Of a stretch of 64,000 nt of DNA, positions 35,229-46,412 are shown in pieces (the first letter of the stretch is position 1; each line of letters opens with the position of its first letter). The stretch lies in the NCBI GenBank assembly GCA_036250225.1, contig JAPZLL010000033.1, forward strand, positions 186,001 through 250,000. Direction: 5' to 3'. Origin of the DNA: Cercophora sp. LCS_1. Lineage: Eukaryota > Ascomycota > Sordariomycetes > Sordariales > Lasiosphaeriaceae. The notes beneath the pieces are model-generated. The model was not told the DNA's origin, ran no database searches, and saw only the letters and a program-made list of their open reading frames with translations. A program made the translations under genes and the position numbers.

Positions 35229-36635
35229 TTTCTGGCGTGTATGGCTTCAGTACGGTAAGTCTTGTTGATGGAACGATAGTAAACTTGTTGATGTCGCTGT
35301 TGATGGTGATGCCTGGGTGCGTTGCAAGCGTTCCGGCAGGCAATCCCGTCGCCGTCGTACCCCTGACGGTGGGTCAAAGCTTCTAAACCCCGCCATTGGT
35401 CGGAGTCGGTGAGACATTCTGCCGGGGCCCGAGCTTCTGCAAGGACCCGCCAAACTCTCGGCATCCAGATGGTCAGACCACGAGACGCGTTGTCGAACCT
35501 CGAACTTCAACTGAAGTGATTCCAACCACGACAAGCAGGGTCAACCCCGCTCGACTCGGCTCCACCTCAAGGTATTCCACTACTGCGTATTTCTCCCAGT
35601 AGTGACTCGTCTGAAAGGCTTTCTTGAGCAGGTAAGGCTCTGTGTTCTGTCGTTTCTTGCACCGGACGCAATGCAATGATGAGATCATGCCAAAAAAAAA
35701 AAATGTTTCAAGACGGGAATGAGTTTATCCGTGATTCTAACTACCTTGCTGAAGCTATTCCTTCTTGACTTTGTATTTTTTTTTCACGGGTCTATGCTGG
35801 AGACTGACAAAACCAGGATCACCCCTTCGTTGGTGGCTCGTTGGGAAGGGGATCCACGACTGCAAAATCCCGGCAACGGCCCGTCCAGTCTCCTCTTCCA
35901 ACCATTGTCTCGGCAACGTCTGTCTGTCAACCACCAGCGGATCCATACCCGACCTCCTTGTTCTTCATCGGTCTGACTCGCAGCTTCAACTTCCTTGTTC
36001 ATTGCAGGCCGCATCCACCGACGTTCTTCCTGAGAGGGCCAGGAAGTCCCCGCCCCGCACGCTGCGCTAATTACACGAATCCAAATTCTCTCCCATGCCT
36101 CAAGTGTCGGCTGCCAATTGCTCCCTGTTCTTCCCATCGTTTCCAGTGAAATTTAGGGTTGGCGCGCGTTGCACATTTTTACGTGCCCAATTCAATGCAG
36201 ATCACGACATTGCCGATTGGACAGCCGTCGCGCTCGAGGCTGAAACATCTCGGCAGAAACCATCATAGAAGGCAGAACAGTGTTTATGCAGGCCGCTTGC
36301 CGAGCCGCCGGTTCAGCCGAGATAGATCCTCAACTATTGCATGGCGACTTATATCGTTCCCACAGTCCTTAACAAATTCCCCGCGGTGAACAGGTCATGG
36401 CAATCATCAATACCCCTGACGCGGAAGCCACGTCCCTTCATTAATACGTCCGTCGTCATCAGCAATATAGATTCGTTGCCCCTCATGCGGAGAACTGCTG
36501 AATTTTCACCTTGTGTTCCGGGAAGCCCCCAATATTAGTAGAGATGCTTGAGCCTCCCTGGATGTGGTGAACCCTGGCCCGTCCACCTCCATCGTCCGAC
36601 TGCAGGTATTCGGCAAGTGATGCGGGTGCCCGGCG
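35229..36635. other. Divergent intergenic region, 1.4 kb
   Basis: Promoters of the thioesterase gene (minus) and the second LysM gene (plus). It holds an A-run at about 35692-35703 and a T-run near 35777. No gene supported; the open frames overlap and have no motifs. Confidence 0.55.
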
Positions 36636-37566
36636 GTGACGATGTTACCACACACCGCTCTAGCTCTTACCTATGGGGCTCTCGGCCTAGCCAAAGGGCG
36701 AGGGACAATGCTGCGGCGGAACATGATCCCAAAATACCCATACGCCCCTGATACCATCAAGTACTGCGCCTGGTGGCTGGACAATGACGGCACTTGGACG
36801 TGTCCCAAGGTTGAGCGACAATTTGAGCTCTCCATGACCGATTTCCAACGATGGGTAACGGCTCCGACCATCTTGCCTGGGATTTTGCGCGCTAACACGA
36901 CGACAGAACCCGTCCCTCTCCCTCCCATGCGACGCCCTCCCCAAAGAACAGTCATTCTGCATCGCCGGAGTTGATGCACGGCAGGCCATTGAGACAGTCA
37001 CTGTGGAAGTACCAACAAACATGACCAATACCGTCACGGTCGAAGTCCCCTCCAATGCCACAAACACTGTCACCGTTGCAGTGCCCGCCAACACGACCAG
37101 CACCATCATAGTTGAGGTTCCGATCAGCATCACCAATACCGTCACAGTCATAGAGAATTCATCCCAAACGGTGACGGCATCTCAAACAGTGACAGTCGAA
37201 GTGACACTCAGCGCCACCTCACCTGCGGCAGTCACAGAAACAGCCACAATCCCAGTCACGGTCCCGGTCACCATCCCAATCCCTGTAACGACGGTGTCAG
37301 TGACGACGACAACAGTGACAACCACGGTGTTTTCGCTACCAGGCTCTGAGACAGGGGAGAACGGAATCACTACGCCCGTGCCACATCAACCCCAGATGGT
37401 GGACAATTGCAAGGCGTTCTATCTCGTGCAAGAGGGAGATACCTGCGTTAAAATTGCGGCGCAGTTTCAGATCGCCGAGGCGCAGATTGTCGCTTGGAAT
37501 CCTGAGGCAAGGTCGGACTGTACTCAACTGCTTGCGAACACGTATTGCTGTGTTGGGGTCTTGTGA
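36636..37566 (+). CDS. LysM-domain protein with Thr-rich repeat linker
   Basis: Exons 36636-36854 and 36907-37566, intron of 52 nt (GTAACG, GCTAAC, GACAG), 292 aa; an ATG two codons later (36642) is equally possible. A weak signal peptide (LPHTALALTYGALGLA) is followed by a first LysM of the Trp-rich fungal kind (YCAWWLDNDGTWTCPKVE ... FQRWNPSL, ending CIAG). A linker of four 12-residue units with N-x-T sites comes next (37006-37149), then more Thr/Val. The second LysM (FYLVQEGDTCVKIAAQFQI ... VAWNPEA) ends CCVGVL. It should be secreted or wall-bound and bind chitin or chitooligomers. It shares the LysM-stalk-LysM plan with the gene at 16243 but lacks the CBM18 module. The signal peptide is weak, so an upstream exon cannot be excluded. 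Confidence 0.8.
37006..37149 (+). repeat. Four imperfect 36-bp coding repeats in LysM linker
   Basis: Units of 36 bp at 37006, 37042, 37078 and 37114 encode variations of EVPTNMTNTVTV. Three carry N-x-T glycosylation sites. The units differ at the nucleotide level, so the array is not recent. Confidence 0.8.
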
Positions 37567-38652
37567 TACAGCGTGGGGGATTAATAGAGAGTGCATACCC
37601 TAAGTAATTTCGTTCCTTCCAGAGAAAAACAATCCTGAGGTTAGATGCTAGCCTGACTGTGATGACGTTGAGGACCCCTGAATTGCGGAATCGCTTGGCG
37701 TTTGGTTGTCCGTTCAACGGCCCTAGTCAGGGGCAAACACCAAAGAGTCCGTTTAGTAAGTGAGGCGAACTGGTCTTCAACTTTTCAATGTCTTTGTTAT
37801 AAAGGTTCTCTGCCATCGTACATGGATTTTGAATGGCGAGAGGTGACCCGTTGATCGATTAGCACATGTTCTGAGTTCCGGGTGGCTGTCTGAGGAGCGG
37901 CGTGCTCTGTGTGGTAAATATATTGATTCCTTCATGTGCTCTTTCAGACAACCAAAACAGCGTATCTATCTTGGGCTGTTGCCTCGGCATCCTCCAAGAG
38001 GAACCGCCGTAAAGACAGTAGCGTCCCGGCTATCATATGTTTGGGGAACCCGCAGCAAGAAACCCTAGCTACTAGACAATTCGGATGCGATGATAGACAA
38101 AGGTGGCTCACTAGAGAAGTCGAACAGGTGGGTCATGTTGCGTGTGTTCCATGCTGCCTATGTTTGGATGGCAGGTAAAATTCAGAAATATCTCCGCCTA
38201 CCTATACTTTCCCCTCCCAGCCCCACCTCGATCTACTTTTTCTTCTTTTTTCCTCCAGCAAAAACCACAACCACACAACTTCCCTCCGTGTGGTTGCTCA
38301 CCTCTACTCTTTCCTGACCGATACGAACCGCCCTTGCCATTTGGCAATACACGACTTTGAGTTTTTTGCTCACAAGGTAAGTTGCATCAGGTTCAGAACA
38401 TAACTGCATCGACAGAAGTTTGTCATCCAACATATCCACCTCGTTGGTAAGGTGTCTTATTATCACCAAGGATTGGGTCACCGTCTATGAAGCAAGTCGC
38501 TATCAATTATCTAGAGCGCAGCTTTACCGGTTTTAGAGTCAGTTCTCAGAAGATCACCGCCATTTGAAGTCATTATCATTTAGTGCACAATACATTGGCT
38601 GACATGAAAAAACAGACACAGCATCCCGTCCGCATCGTCGGTTCTTGTCGCG
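37567..38652. other. Intergenic, 1.1 kb
   Basis: 3' flank of the LysM gene and upstream DNA of the MYND array. No gene or repeat beyond short T-rich runs near 38236-38256. Confidence 0.55.
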
Positions 38653-40002
38653 ATGTCGACCAACCCCCTGATTCTCGTGCCAGAGGGTAACCACCCGCCC
38701 GCGGCCCCCTCGATAGCCTCCGCCGAGGAGAAACACTGTGCCAATTGTCACGGCACTAGCGACCTGCGCCTCTGCAAACAGTGTCGCGGTGTTTGGTACT
38801 GTAGCGACGAATGTGCTGCGGCCATGATGCAAGGACACAAAAAACTGTGCTACAAGTTCCGAACTGAGCAACCTGTCGTTCCCGGCCTCGTCCGAGTCTT
38901 CTTCTTCCCAGACCACACAGTCAAACCTCTGGTCAAGTTCATTTCCGCCACCGACTGGGCCGAGGATGTGCGCCGCGACAAGTGGATTTTGCTTCCCAAC
39001 CAAGAGTCGACGATCTCCTGCATCACCGCCGACACGAACTACATGACCGGCAAACCCCTGACATGGACACTCAAGATTGTCTTCCGACACTGGCAAGCCG
39101 ACAACATGGGTCTAAACAAGAGCATCCCGTTCTGCTTCAGCGAGCAGGGTACTCCCAAGCCGCGTATCCCTTAGGAGGGTGACGTGGTGGTGCTCCGCTG
39201 CAAGAAGGGAACCGACATTGCCGAGGACCTCACCATGTCCGACCTTCATGATGTGCTCGACTTCTTTGCCTGGTTTGGGAACGCATATCTCCCCATCATG
39301 AGACACTGGCTGCCGCATTATCCCGTTGTACAGACGAAGCCCGCCATCATGGGTATCTATATCTCATGCGACGCCACAACGAAGAGTCTGGGTGAGCCCA
39401 TGGAGAGCGTTTATGTCGACTCGCTCAACCCCATCAGAGCTGGTGTACAGGGTCTCTGCCCTAGAGTTGGTATGTCTTCCACTCCGAACCTACATGTATC
39501 CTGTCTAACTGGTCTGTGAATAGGCACAATTTGTCACCTTTCGGTTCTATGCGGCCGTCAAGTTCGCGTCTGGAAGCTCCCACGGCCCAAGCTGAACGTT
39601 GGCGTGGACCAATGGAACCAGATCGATGGGAGTAGGTTCAACCCTTTGGCAAGAACATTGATGAGAAGATACAGCCAATCTGGTGATCGCACCCCCGAGG
39701 ACGGGTTCGACGACAACATTGGCGACGTGCTGGCTGTGGCAGAGGACGGATCAGATCTGACCCTCCTGGACATCAGTGCCATGATTGACGTCGCTGAGAC
39801 TCTCAGCAATGTCGGGGCCCTGGCAATGAGCGTCTGGGGCCTTTCCTGGCAGCGGCATGTCAGAAAGCTTTACAAGAGCACATGGGGTGATGTTTTCGAG
39901 CAAGAGTGGGCAGCCAAGGGAGACGGGGAGCCTGCGGCTATTGCAAGAGTGGTACCGACCGGGTGTGCCACTTTCCCTTGCCTTCCTTTGGAGAGCATTT
40001 AG
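38653..40002 (+). CDS. MYND zinc-finger protein, copy 1, with conserved internal UAG
   Basis: ATG 38653 opens a frame with a MYND finger at residues 29-66 (C29-x2-C32, C41-x2-C44, C50-x3-C54, H62-x3-C66). It is open to TAG 39172-39174 (codon 174), then continues in the same frame (EGDVVVLRCKKGTDIAEDL) to a 54-nt intron at 39470-39523 and a natural stop at 40000-40002. Counting through the TAG, the product is 431 codons long. The part after the TAG aligns with copy 2 through its last exon, and both copies share the intron position. The TAG replaces a position where Trp (TGG) would fit. It could be corrected in mRNA, read through, or mark a decayed gene. MYND fingers mediate protein contacts; the function of this fungal family is unknown. 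Confidence 0.75.
39159..39188 (+). other. Hairpin with UAG loop in MYND copy 1
   Basis: Pairs read by eye: 39068-type numbering is avoided here; bases 39068 are not involved. C39168-C39170 pair with G39177-G39179. After a 2x2 internal loop (39166-39167 with 39080-39081 offset, that is 39180-39181), U39165-A39182, G39164-C39183, C39163-G39184, G39162-U39185, C39161-G39186, C39160-G39187 and G39159-U39188 pair. The loop 39171-39176 holds the UAG at 39172-39174. Confidence 0.5.
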
Positions 40003-41357
40003 GGGGGTCTCGGGTATCGGGGTTGTGAGGAGGAGATGAGTTTCTCTTCATTGGTGGTCGCTCGTTTTGCATGTCTTTCGTAGCCACCCAACGACAGAAA
40101 CATTATTGACAATAGGAGCATGGGTAGTTTCTGAGAGCCTTGTTTTGCACTCTGCGTTTTGCTTTTGCTCATAACCCACCCCATATGCGCATGACCCCAA
40201 CCCGCACAAATCATCTAGACAAGTTTACCCGCAAGGGACGTGCCGTATATTCCTAACTACCTGAAAGACACGGGTGTGAAACGGAGCGACTTGGGGGTTG
40301 CGAAAAATGCTACGTGAATCTCTGCACCTAAAGATACCTATGCCACTAGCATCACGACGACCATGACAGCAAGGGGACAGGACCACGAGAGCTGTTATTT
40401 CCTTACACGCTACCTTATTCTTTCGCACTATGTACAGTGGCTACATGCCTTACTTACCTTCAAGGAGCCTACTTTCGAGGACGAGATATCCGCTCCACAG
40501 CTGTTTAGTGGACCAAGATGGCATCTCCCACCCCATGAGGCAGTGCTTGGGAGACAGGGCCGCAAGCACAGTGCTCTTCCCATATGGGCCCGGGAGATGG
40601 CGAAGAAAGCTTGCAAGGTACGTGGCAATTTTACGGCTAGAATAAAACTAGCTAGATAGATACTCTAGAAGCCAAACACTGACTAACTGGTGTCAGACAC
40701 TCTGGAATGAAGAGGTCGTAACGAGAGGTATAATAGAACTTGGCACTGCTATTCGGAAACAGACTCAGGACCCGGAACATGGTAACACTGGCATTCATCG
40801 GGACCTAGTCGCTTGTTCACCACATACCGGCTACTATGGAACTGGATGTCGACTGGGTCGGCTACCGGCGTGCGCAGTCGAGGTACTAGAAGTGCCTGAC
40901 CCTTCACCTCGGCCTGCTTTCCTTTTGCTTTCCCCGAATACTCCTGTAAAATGCAAACAGTGCAGAGACATCACTTATTGACTTTGCCTGGCCAACGTGT
41001 GATGGGATGAAACTGCCCCGCCAGCGACACGGTGAATGCTTTCGTGCAAACTTTACGCTAGTGCCGTTCTCGCTCCTTCTTTTGGCGCGTCGTGGGGCGG
41101 AGACACATGTTTTGATTTTCTCTATCCACCCACTCCCAGGATCTTAGCTCTCTCTCTCACCACCGACCGCCTTTTCCTCGCGCCTCTTTTGGCATCGCAG
41201 TTTGTCTTGATCAAGCGCATCCATTGCAATTCTAATTGCTAGATGCGGGAAGGTTCATCTGGTATGTCCCCCCCCCATTAACACCTCTCTTCGGAAAACC
41301 CGGCGACTCAGCGAACGAGACCTAATCTGGGTCGCACTCTAGTGCCCTGCCTTCAAC
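40003..41357. other. Spacer between MYND copies, 1.35 kb
   Basis: No additional MYND fragment or other gene recognised. Short frames at 40363-40659 are not supported by motifs. Confidence 0.5.
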
Positions 41358-42755
41358 ATGGCGAGTGAGCCAGTAGGCGCGCACTGCGCCGTCTGCAAAA
41401 CTGGATCAGACACCCTCACCGATTGCAACCAGTGTCGCGGCGTCCAATACTGTTCTGATGAATGCGCCATTCAAGATAAACACCTGCACCGCAAGCTGTG
41501 CTGGAAATTCCGACACACCAAGCGCCCCGACGATGAGCACTTTCGTGTGTTTTTGTTCCCAGGCAACGCATCGAAGCCGTCCATCGCCTTCGTCAAGAAG
41601 GCCGACTGGAAGAATGACATTGTGCGGCATGGATACGTCGAGGTTCCAAGCGGCGGCCGGCTCATGGCCATAACGCTTGAGCAGAACTACCTCACCGGGC
41701 GCCCAGTCAACGGCTGGTTGAAGATTCTGTTCACGAAATGGACAGGCCAAGGCGCGGCCAACAAGTCAATCCCGCACCTCTTCGATTTGCAAGGCACCCC
41801 GCAAGCACGCATCCCGTAGGAGGGGAGCGTGGTCGTTGTCCGTTGCACTACAGGATCCCTTGACGCAGCCGAAGACATCAGTATGACCGACTTTCGCGAC
41901 GTCACCGACTTCTTTGCATGGTTCGGCAACAAAATCTACAGACCCTTCATGAACGCCATGCTCCCGTTGTACCCGCCGCCCAAGTTGAAGGAGGCCGTGA
42001 TGGGCGTTTACATCCGCTGCGAGGCTACGGCCAAGTTAAATGGGGGTAGATACTTGGAGCGGACCATGGTTGATTCATTGCATCCGATTCGGGGCCTCCA
42101 TCACCCGCCGGTTGGTAAGTCAAACTGTTGATGCTTTCTATTTCTTCCCCGGAGTCTTCCTCCAATCTCTTGGTCGTCACATTGGGACTTGAATGAGTCT
42201 TGAGCAATGACTGGCCCTTGAAACCTGAAATCTCACATTCATCAACGAATACCGAGACAAAATGCTTACTCTTTTTCCGTTCAAGGTTCCATCAGCAAGC
42301 TTTCCTGCCTCTGCGATCCACCGGTCCGGGTGATGAAAATTCCTTGGCCTCATCCGATAACTGGCGCCGGAACCTGGGAGGCACTCGAGGGCGACAAGCG
42401 CAATCCATTTGCCACCGCGCTAATGTCTAAGCTGGCCAACTGGCCTCAGTCGAACACCTCAGCTCCCGAAGTATCAGCTGATTTTGCGGCAGGGATCGGC
42501 GATGTCCTGGCCGTACGCGTAGACGATCAAGACCTGAGCGTTCCGGAGGTTATAGCAATGCTTTCAGCATACTGCGATATGGAGCAAGGCTCGGGTATTC
42601 CGGCCGGCGCGAACGATGGCTTGCACCTTGCTGTGCAACAAGAGGCCAAGCTGCCCACGCAATTTCTGGACATGCTGGGGGCTGGTTGGACCAGCACATT
42701 GTTGGTTGAGACTGAGGCGGAGACAATTCCGACCTTGATCTTGGAGGAGTTTTGA
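41358..42755 (+). CDS. MYND zinc-finger protein, copy 2, with the same internal UAG
   Basis: ATG 41358; MYND finger at residues 10-48 (C10-x2-C13, C23-x2-C26, C32-x3-C36, H44-x3-C48). The frame meets TAG at 41817-41819 (codon 154), exactly where copy 1 has its TAG, and continues (EGSVVVVRCTTGS ... DFFAWFGN) to an intron at 42115-42285 (171 nt) placed as in copy 1. The last exon runs to TGA 42753-42755. Reading through gives 408 codons. The bases flanking the TAG differ from copy 1 mainly at silent positions (CGT ATC CCT against CGC ATC CCG), while the protein is kept on both sides. That argues that the downstream half is still selected. Confidence 0.75.
41806..41831 (+). other. Hairpin with UAG loop in MYND copy 2
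   Basis: C41806-G41831, A41807-U41830, C41808-G41829, G41809-C41828 and C41810-G41827 pair; A41811 and A41826 mismatch; then U41812-G41825, C41813-G41824, C41814-G41823 and C41815-G41822 pair. The six-base loop 41816-41821 contains the UAG at 41817-41819. The stem matches that of copy 1, with a C-G pair in place of U-A at the fifth shared step. Confidence 0.5.
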
Positions 42756-43008
42756 CCGCACCAACAAGGATACTGTGGGCTGGGTCAAGGCGATGGGAGC
42801 CAAGCAAGCAGTTTGGGGAGAATATGCCTAAATCGAAATGTCGACGCGCTCTGCTGGGTTGGGGGATACGTCGAAGTGAGTCCGGTCAAGGTCTTGCTCG
42901 GCTGGGTACTACTTCTTTGTTTCTTCGCCTTGCACTTTCATTGATTATTTCGTATAGCTGGGAGTAGAATATATTGGTGAACTACGCCAACTCTCGCCAT
43001 AACCACAC

Positions 43009-43561
43009 CTTCGTCGGTAAACTGCTTACCTGATGCGGCAACCCGCCACGAGTTGTAGATATCCCCTACCCACACCCACGCACCGGTGCGGGCGACTGGG
43101 ATAGGGTCGACGGGAGGGTCGAAAATAAGTTTGCGAGGGCGGTTTTGGGGAAATACGATGCATTTGGTGATTTTCTTGTCGCCCGCACCGACGACAGGGA
43201 TTTGGCCATCCCCGAGGTCACAGCTATGATATCAACATATTGCAGCAGCATGTCAGCGGGCGGCTCCGCAGATGACGAGGCTTTAAGTCTTGTCGTTCAT
43301 GAAGAAGCGCGACGGACTCCTTCGTTTTTCGACATTTGGGACTTGGATGGGCTACCAAATTGCAGGTCGAGACGGGACAAGAGGCACTGCCGACGCCGAT
43401 ATTTGAGGATTTGCGATTGGGTCAGAGGAGGGAGGTTAACTTTGTTGGAGCATGGGAGAGACTCCTTCGGAAACAATATTAATATCCGAACGTCGACATA
43501 CCCGCTAGACCCGGGTTCTATTAATTATAGTGTGTCTTCGCCGTCTGACAGCTCGCTCTGA
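43009..43561 (+). pseudogene. C-terminal relic of a third MYND paralogue
   Basis: From about 43009 a plus-strand frame aligns with the last exon of copy 2: KLLT, a TGA, then CGNPPRVVDIPYPHPRTGAG, followed by AFGDFLVARTDDRDLAIPEV and LSLVVHEEARRTPSFFDI. No MYND finger or first half is present upstream, and the tail after about 43350 is unrelated sequence. It has its own stop at 43559-43561. A truncated third tandem copy is the simplest reading. Confidence 0.6.
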
Positions 43562-43726
43562 CGCAAAGACAGTGAGATTGGCTTTGTTTATATGGATGGC
43601 GAACGGGGAAATATAGGCACCTAGTCAGTGTCCCGGGTTTTGTCCTACCGAGCTCGATAGTTCAGTATCACCCTCCCTTTCCATTCACCCGTTCCCACTT
43701 TCCGCTCTCTCCACTATTCTTGTCGT

Positions 43727-44386
43727 TCAGCAAACAAAATAATTCCCCGCCACAACCCTCCCCAACCCCAGCCGCCTCTCAAACCCCTCCTGATCCCACC
43801 TCACCCGTGCCATCATCCCGACTCCATCCTCCCCAAACCCCAACTCCTCTCTAATCTTCTCCCCATCCACACCCTCCGGCTGCTCCCACAACATAAACAC
43901 ATGCCGATGCGTCCCGCCCACGCCAGGCGGTGCGGGGCCCATGTAGCCCGCGACATCGCTCCCCGGGCCCTCGAGTTTGATGAACCCGTCCTCTTCGGGG
44001 TCCATTGCCAGCGTTAGATCGGCGCGCATGCTGTGTAGAAGTGGACCCATGACGGGGAAGCTGGGGAATGGAGGGTCTAGGTCTAGACCGGCCACGATGT
44101 ATTTGGGTGTTGGCGAGGTAAATGAGAGGATGGGTGAGTCGCTGGAGGCTGTTGAGGCGCTTGTTGTTGGGGAGAGGTCTGAGTTGGGAAGCGATAGGTT
44201 GTCGAGGGCTAGGAGGGATACCGAGAAGGTTGGGGAGGTGGCGGTTTCGGTGCGTGTGAGCTGGGTTCCCGGGGTGGTGACGGTTTGGGTTGGGAAGTGG
44301 ATGCGTAAAGGCGGGTGTTGTTGGTTGGGACGCGAGGTAGAGAGGGAGGAGAGGGTCGTTGTTACTGAGGGTGATGGTTTTGGCAT
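43727..44386 (-). CDS. Phosphatidylethanolamine-binding protein (PEBP) family
   Basis: A single-exon frame. I start at ATG 44386 (MPKPSPSVTTTLSSL), giving 219 aa, the usual PEBP size; in-frame ATGs at 44506 and 44539 would add a His/Asn/Thr-rich leader. PEBP marks are KYIVAGLDLDPPFPSFP (the D-x-D-x-P anion-site strand), then MGPLLHSMRADL, and VAGYMGPAPPGVGGTHRHVF, where the GP-x-PP-x-G-x-HR-x-V/I-F motif forms the ligand pocket, with the FMLWEQPEG strand after it. Family members bind phospholipids or regulate kinases and proteases (yeast Tfs1 inhibits carboxypeptidase Y). No signal peptide, so cytosolic. Confidence 0.85.
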   Translation of the reverse strand: MPKPSPSVTTTLSSLSTSRPNQQHPPLRIHFPTQTVTTPGTQLTRTETATSPTFSVSLLALDNLSLPNSDLSPTTSASTASSDSPILSFTSPTPKYIVAGLDLDPPFPSFPVMGPLLHSMRADLTLAMDPEEDGFIKLEGPGSDVAGYMGPAPPGVGGTHRHVFMLWEQPEGVDGEKIREELGFGEDGVGMMARVRWDQEGFERRLGLGRVVAGNYFVC

Positions 44387-44959
44387 TTTTGTGGTGGTGT
44401 TGTCGTTGTTGATGTTGTTGTCTTTTTGATGATGTTTGTGATAATTTGCTGCGGTTGCTGCTGGATGGGCAGAAGTGGTGACGTCAAAAGTCAATTGGGG
44501 TTTCATGTCTGAAATATGGGGAATGAGGGGGATATACAAATCACGGCGCTGGCCCGAGGTGTCTGGTTAAGCTTTGGAGTCCGCATTTTGTTAAGTAGGT
44601 ATGATGCAAGACATGGGCCCATGATGCTACCATGATGAAGGGTTCGACGGGAGGAGTCGGGCTGACAAAGGATGCGTGTCAGCCAATCGGCTCTTTCAAT
44701 AGCGTAAGACGATACCCGCGGTTGTCGGATGATCACGATACTGTGTCAGAATGTCCCGCTTCGGACGACCTGCGTCCACCGAGTATACAGCCGACTGGCA
44801 GTCTGACATACCGATGCATCAATTAATTAGCGGTCGTTGTGCCTGATGTACGTCGTCCCAGAACACAGTCCAGAATCGCCCAGAAGTGTCGCGTGCTCTT
44901 TGACCACCACAACCACCTCCCACACCACATCCCGCCATCAGCGATGAGAATGCATCCCC
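44387..44959. other. Intergenic, 0.57 kb
   Basis: Upstream DNA of the PEBP gene (which may include part of its coding leader up to 44539) and 3' flank of the SDR. Nothing else seen. Confidence 0.6.
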
Positions 44960-46019
44960 TCACTTCAACTTCTTCTGCCTCTCCTCCTCCCTCAAGATGG
45001 CCTCCAAACGATTGAGCTTAATCATGCGATACAGCACCGTATCTAGAATCCACTCGCCCACAATCGTCCCCAACCAGACCGGGCCAGACCAACCGCCAGC
45101 CCAGAACCAATCCGGCCGTCCAAACCACGACCGCAAAAACAGCGGACTCTCCCCCTTGAGCGCCTTGCCAACCAACTTCTTGGCAAAGTCCTCCGTCTTG
45201 ACAGTCCCGTTATTCTGCGAAAACGTCAACCGCCGCTCAAAAATCTCCTTGACGCGCTGGTAGATGCTCCCCTCAGGAAGCGTGCGATGCGTCTTGCTCG
45301 CAATCTGGGAGCGCACCGTGCCGGCCATGGCAACCATGACACGCACGCCAAAAGGCTTGAGCTCAAGACGCAGGGTGCGCGAGTACGAGACCACGGCGCC
45401 CTTGGAAGCGCAGTAGACGGATCCAAAGACGTAGGGCGTCACAGCGGCCAGGGAGGCAATGTTGATGATGAGGCCCTTGGCTGCGATCAACTGGTCCGCA
45501 AAGGCGGCGCACATGGCCATGACGCCGAATACGTTGGTCTCGAACGTCTCGCGCACATCGTCGAGATCAATGTCGGTTGCGGGATGGGTGTGAGTGCGGC
45601 CGCTGTGCTCATCTGTCAGTGCCTGTGTTGGATGTGGTAAGGGGGTTAGGGTTTGCTTACGCGTTGTTGACGAGAAAGTCGAGGGTGCCGCCCGTGATTT
45701 TGGCGACTTCATCATGGCAGGTCTTGATGCTCTCGGTCTTGGTCACATCGAGAGGCAGCGCGGACATGCCCTGCGCGGCGAGGTTGGTGAGGACCGAGAT
45801 GTTGCGGGCCGTGGCGATGACGTGCACGCCTGCGATTGTCAGTGGGGTCGCGAGGGCGGGAAGCGGGAGGACGGACCCTGGGCGTGGAATTCTTGGGCCA
45901 GCGCGTGGCCGATGCCGCCCGGCGTGCAGCTGCGATGCGGTCAGATTGGCACAGTCATCAATCTGTCGAGAATCTTACCCGGTGATGAGCACGGATTTTT
46001 GACCTGGCTTGGGCCCCAT
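44960..46019 (-). CDS. SDR reductase, Ayr1-like (1-acyl-DHAP reductase type)
   Basis: Exons on the minus strand are 46019-45979, 45929-45877, 45829-45661 and 45602-44960, giving 301 aa. Introns are 47-58 nt. Each splice rebuilds family sequence: LITG then CTPGGIGHALAQEF, HAQG then VHVIATAR, and LDFLVNNA then GRTH. Motifs: TGCTPGGIG at 13-21, NNAG at 86-89, Ser138 in NIASLA, and YCASK at 151-155. The C-terminus has a hydrophobic segment (WAGGWSGPVWLGTIVGEWIL) suited to lipid droplet or ER attachment, as in Ayr1. Ayr1 reduces 1-acyl-dihydroxyacetone phosphate in lipid synthesis; the assignment is by resemblance and the true substrate may differ. Confidence 0.85.
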
Positions 46020-46412
46020 TATTGCGGTGTGCGATGATTGCAGGTGTTGAGAATGGAAGCGCTCTGTGGCGCTGCGATGTTGGAATTGAGTTGCCGAGCA
46101 AAGCAGGGTTTGCGGGACCCACTCATGCCGAGGCACTTGTGGCAGCCAATTCGCCTACAAGAAACATAGCCGGGAGGAAGACGAGTGATATTCATAGCCT
46201 TGCAACGCCTTGTACGAAGCGTTAAAAAAGAAGGCGAGTTTTTACATGCTCAGGTTAAAACTGTTACACCCATAAATATTTGTGCCACGGCTTGAGATTG
46301 CTCGATAGAACATCAATAGATACCAAGAGGCCCTTGTTCTGTGTGCATATGGAGAGGAGCTGCTGTGATCTCGGGCGCTCCTATTTCGTACAATAGCCTT
46401 GAAATTCGACCT
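46020..46412. other. Intergenic, 0.4 kb
   Basis: SDR promoter and 3' flank of the Hsp70-like gene. No gene seen. Confidence 0.6.

Noticed and set aside
39470..39523. Idea that the conserved TAG in the MYND genes is the end of an intron
   Set aside because: CTTAG/CGTAG followed by G does resemble an acceptor, but the upstream bases show codon-wise silent divergence between the copies, as expected of coding sequence, and no donor was found that would leave the conserved block intact.
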